Source: an uncultured Pseudomonadota bacterium
GTDB taxonomy: Bacteria; Pseudomonadota; Alphaproteobacteria; RF32; CAG-239
Direction: 5' to 3'
Assembly: GCA_902767055.1 (NCBI GenBank)
Contig: CACXFX010000063.1
Span: forward strand, 1-15,763
DNA: 15,763 bases
The notes under the pieces are model-generated. The model did not search any database. It had not been told where the DNA came from and worked only from the letters and a program-made list of their open reading frames with translations. The position numbers and the translations under genes are program-made. This document shows positions 14,304 to 15,763 of the stretch, piece after piece. Positions within the stretch are counted from its first letter, which is position 1. Each line of letters starts with the position of its first letter.

Positions 14304-14309
14304 TTTGCC
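14285..14309. repeat. Inverted repeat overlapping the DegT promoter
   Basis: GGCAAAA (14285-14291) and TTTTGCC (14303-14309) are exact reverse complements separated by 11 nt, with further TAA/TTA symmetry inside. The dyad covers part of the spacer and the whole -10 box, the position of a typical repressor operator. No regulator gene is adjacent. Confidence 0.45.
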
Positions 14310-14335
14310 AGTTTGAAACTTTAACAAAGGAAAAA

Positions 14336-15502
14336 ATGAAAATGTCTTATCAACCTTCTAAAATGATTGGTATCTTTGATTGTGCAACTTCACAAAAAGT
14401 CATCGGTCAGGAAAAATTTTTGGATGCATTCAAAACGATTTTGAATCATGGTGCATATTGCCAAGGTCCCGAAACAAAAGAGTTGGATGTTAAACTTGCC
14501 GAATATTCGGGTACAAAATATTGCTCAACCTGCGGATCGGGCACAGATGCTTTGACACTTGCTTTGATGGCTTGGGGTGTCGGTAAGGGCGATGCCGTAT
14601 TTGTATCATCATTTACGTTTGTTGCATCTGCCGAAGCGCCTGTTTTGCTCGGTGCGACTCCGATTTTTGTTGATTCAAAACCTGATACATACAATATGGA
14701 TCCCGAAGACTTAAAGCGTGCGATTGCCGGGGTTAAAAAAGAAGGTAAATTAAACTTAAAAGTCGTTATTCCGGTCGATATTTTCGGCTCACCTTGCGAA
14801 TATGATGAAATTATCAAAATTGCACACGAAAACGGCATGAAAGTTTTATCAGACTCTTGCCAATCATACGGTAGCGTTTATAAAGGCAAAAATGCCGGCA
14901 GCATTGCCGATATGACAGCCACATCATTCTATCCGACAAAGCCTTTGGCGGCATATGGTGACGGCGGTGCCGTGTTTACAAACAATGAAGGCGAAAATGC
15001 ACTTGTTCAGTCATGCCGTGTCCATGGTATGAGCCCTGAAGATCACTATGACAATGTAAGACTTGGTATGACCGGCCGTATGAATTCTTTCCAAGCTGCC
15101 GTGTTATTGCAAAAAATGACAGTTTTCAAAAAAGAGCTTCAGGACAGATACACCATTGCATCACGTTATGACAATGAATTATCACCATATTTCAGAAAAC
15201 AGCGTGTTTTGGATGGTTGCAAATCAGCTTATGCGCTTTATACCATCAATTGCGACAACCGCGATGAATTGATGACTTATTTGAAAGAAAACAACATCGG
15301 TTGCGGTGCATACTATCCGAGACCGGTCAATACACAAACGGCTTATGCAAAATGGAACACGAGAAGCTTGCCTGTTTGCGAAAAGCTTTCAAAGACGGTC
15401 TTGAGCATCCCGATGCATCCGTATTTGACGAGTGAGGAGCAAACGTACATCATCAGCAAGATGAATGAGTTTGCAAGCCGTTATATGAGCAAAGCCGCAT
15501 AA
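14336..15502 (+). CDS. DegT/DnrJ/EryC1/StrS-family PLP aminotransferase (nucleotide-sugar type)
   Basis: The protein has 388 residues. Family members transaminate keto-sugar nucleotides with PLP, making amino sugars for surface polysaccharides or lipid A. Visible motifs are GPETKELDVKLAEYSGTKYC (44-63), GSGTDALTLAL (67-77), the PLP-ring Asp173 with Gln176 in LSDSCQSYG, and the Schiff-base Lys202 in SFYPTKPLAAYGDGGA. The last is close to the FFPxKPLGxYGDGGA form seen in WbpE/WlbC-type 3-keto-glucuronate aminotransferases, so a 3-amino-sugar product is the best guess; C-4 aminotransferases remain possible. The ATG at 14336 is 5 nt after AAAGG; ATG 14342 is the alternative. It has its own promoter and a strong terminator and so appears monocistronic, without adjacent sugar-pathway genes in the window. 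Confidence 0.92.
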   Translation: MKMSYQPSKMIGIFDCATSQKVIGQEKFLDAFKTILNHGAYCQGPETKELDVKLAEYSGTKYCSTCGSGTDALTLALMAWGVGKGDAVFVSSFTFVASAEAPVLLGATPIFVDSKPDTYNMDPEDLKRAIAGVKKEGKLNLKVVIPVDIFGSPCEYDEIIKIAHENGMKVLSDSCQSYGSVYKGKNAGSIADMTATSFYPTKPLAAYGDGGAVFTNNEGENALVQSCRVHGMSPEDHYDNVRLGMTGRMNSFQAAVLLQKMTVFKKELQDRYTIASRYDNELSPYFRKQRVLDGCKSAYALYTINCDNRDELMTYLKENNIGCGAYYPRPVNTQTAYAKWNTRSLPVCEKLSKTVLSIPMHPYLTSEEQTYIISKMNEFASRYMSKAA

Positions 15503-15523
15503 TTAAACTTTGACTTTAAATTT

Positions 15524-15567
15524 TAAGAATCCTTGTTTTTCAAAAAAACAGGGATTCTTATTTTTTT
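15524..15567 (+). terminator. Rho-independent terminator after the aminotransferase gene
   Basis: A stem of about 17 bp with a single G-U pair runs from TAAGAATCC at 15524 to GGATTCTTA ending at 15560, with a very small loop, followed by seven T residues (15561-15567). It starts 21 nt after the stop codon at 15502. Confidence 0.9.
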
Positions 15568-15569
15568 GT

Positions 15570-15598
15570 TTGACACAGCCTATTTTTTATGATTTAAT
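15570..15598 (+). promoter_or_regulatory. Near-consensus sigma-70 promoter facing the right edge
   Basis: TTGACA (15570-15575, perfect), an exact 17-nt spacer and TTTAAT (15593-15598, 5/6) form the strongest promoter in the window. It begins 2 nt after the T-run of the preceding terminator, so it starts a new transcription unit at about 15605. Confidence 0.75.
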
Positions 15599-15604
15599 AA
15601 ATTT

Positions 15605-15763
15605 CAGATGAAGGGAAATATTCTCTTTGTCAAGTGCCTTTATATTGGGCGCGGAGCTCTAAACGGCTTTTGTAAACCACGGTGACGGATAACACTGTAT
15701 TCTAGGGTGTTTTTTCTTTTTTAAAGAAAGCACAATTATCCCCGCAAAAGAAAGCGGGGAGCC
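15605..15763 (+). other. Transcribed region without an ORF: possible structured RNA or long leader
   Basis: No convincing coding frame with a ribosome-binding site follows the strong promoter. Small hairpins can be drawn by eye: GGGAA/TTCTC near 15614-15626, GTGCC/GGCGC near 15634-15652, CGGTG/CACTG near 15680-15697, and TCCCCGC/GCGGGGA at 15739-15760. The last could be the lower part of a terminator if a T-run follows beyond the window, though AGCC comes next. I do not recognise tmRNA, RNase P RNA, SRP RNA, 6S RNA or a known riboswitch here, but cannot exclude a divergent 6S-type RNA. It could also be the 5' leader of a gene beyond the edge. Confidence 0.3.
15739..15760. repeat. GC-rich hairpin at the right edge
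   Basis: TCCCCGC (15739-15745) and GCGGGGA (15754-15760) form a perfect 7-bp stem with an 8-nt A-rich loop. It is the most GC-rich stem in an otherwise AT-rich non-coding stretch. It is either a terminator stem or part of a structured transcript. Confidence 0.6.

Noticed and set aside
15605..15763. 6S RNA, SRP RNA, tmRNA, RNase P RNA or a riboswitch
   Set aside because: None of the conserved cores I know could be found by eye; a divergent 6S RNA is not excluded but cannot be supported.
1..15763. CRISPR arrays, insertion sequences, prophage or integration sites
   Set aside because: No regularly spaced repeats, transposase or integrase motifs, or tRNA-associated direct repeats were seen.

Overview
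The window is AT-rich and densely packed, and gene content points to an alphaproteobacterium. The markers are an alphaproteobacterial-type SspB (ClpXP adaptor) followed by an RHH_4-type ribbon-helix-helix gene, a DksA whose zinc finger has lost three of four cysteines, the order acpP-fabF-mltG, and the order maf-RNase E/G-yacG. Pilin-like proteins with a GRS/GRT-type processing site also occur. I recall this kind of pilin from host- or gut-associated alphaproteobacteria, but that is a recollection and not a search result. No rRNA, tRNA, CRISPR array, insertion sequence or phage gene was recognised.

Layout. 1-1529 (minus): a truncated UUP1-type membrane protein gene and, upstream of it, a lipoprotein with a retropepsin-like DTGA protease domain. 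1636-4173 (minus): acpP, an intergenic hairpin, fabF, then mltG coupled to fabF by an ATGA overlap; these cover fatty-acid elongation and peptidoglycan strand termination. 4174-4451: a divergent promoter region. 4452-6490 (plus): an unrecognised pilin-like membrane protein carrying YD-like repeats, then tag (3-methyladenine DNA glycosylase) 2 nt later. 6494-8233 (minus): a compact operon of outer-membrane beta-barrel protein, membrane-anchored six-cysteine protein, SspB and RHH protein. 8357-8989 (plus): a second pilin-like gene behind a promoter with a perfect -10 box. 9078-11450 (plus): dksA, maf, RNase E/G, yacG, the last three linked by overlapping stop and start codons. 11447-14101 (minus): two tandem paralogous ArsB/NhaD-type ion transporters. 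14336-15502 (plus): a stand-alone DegT-family sugar aminotransferase with a good promoter and a strong terminator. 15570-15763: a near-consensus promoter driving a transcript with no recognisable ORF that runs off the window; it may be an unidentified structured RNA or a long leader.

Most of the content is housekeeping. The least explained parts are the pilin/YD-repeat protein (4452-5864), the second pilin (8357-8989), the six-cysteine protein in the SspB operon (7174-7671), and the promoter plus non-coding tail at the right edge. I saw no clear defence island or new multi-gene system. All functional calls rest on reading motifs by eye; no database search was run.
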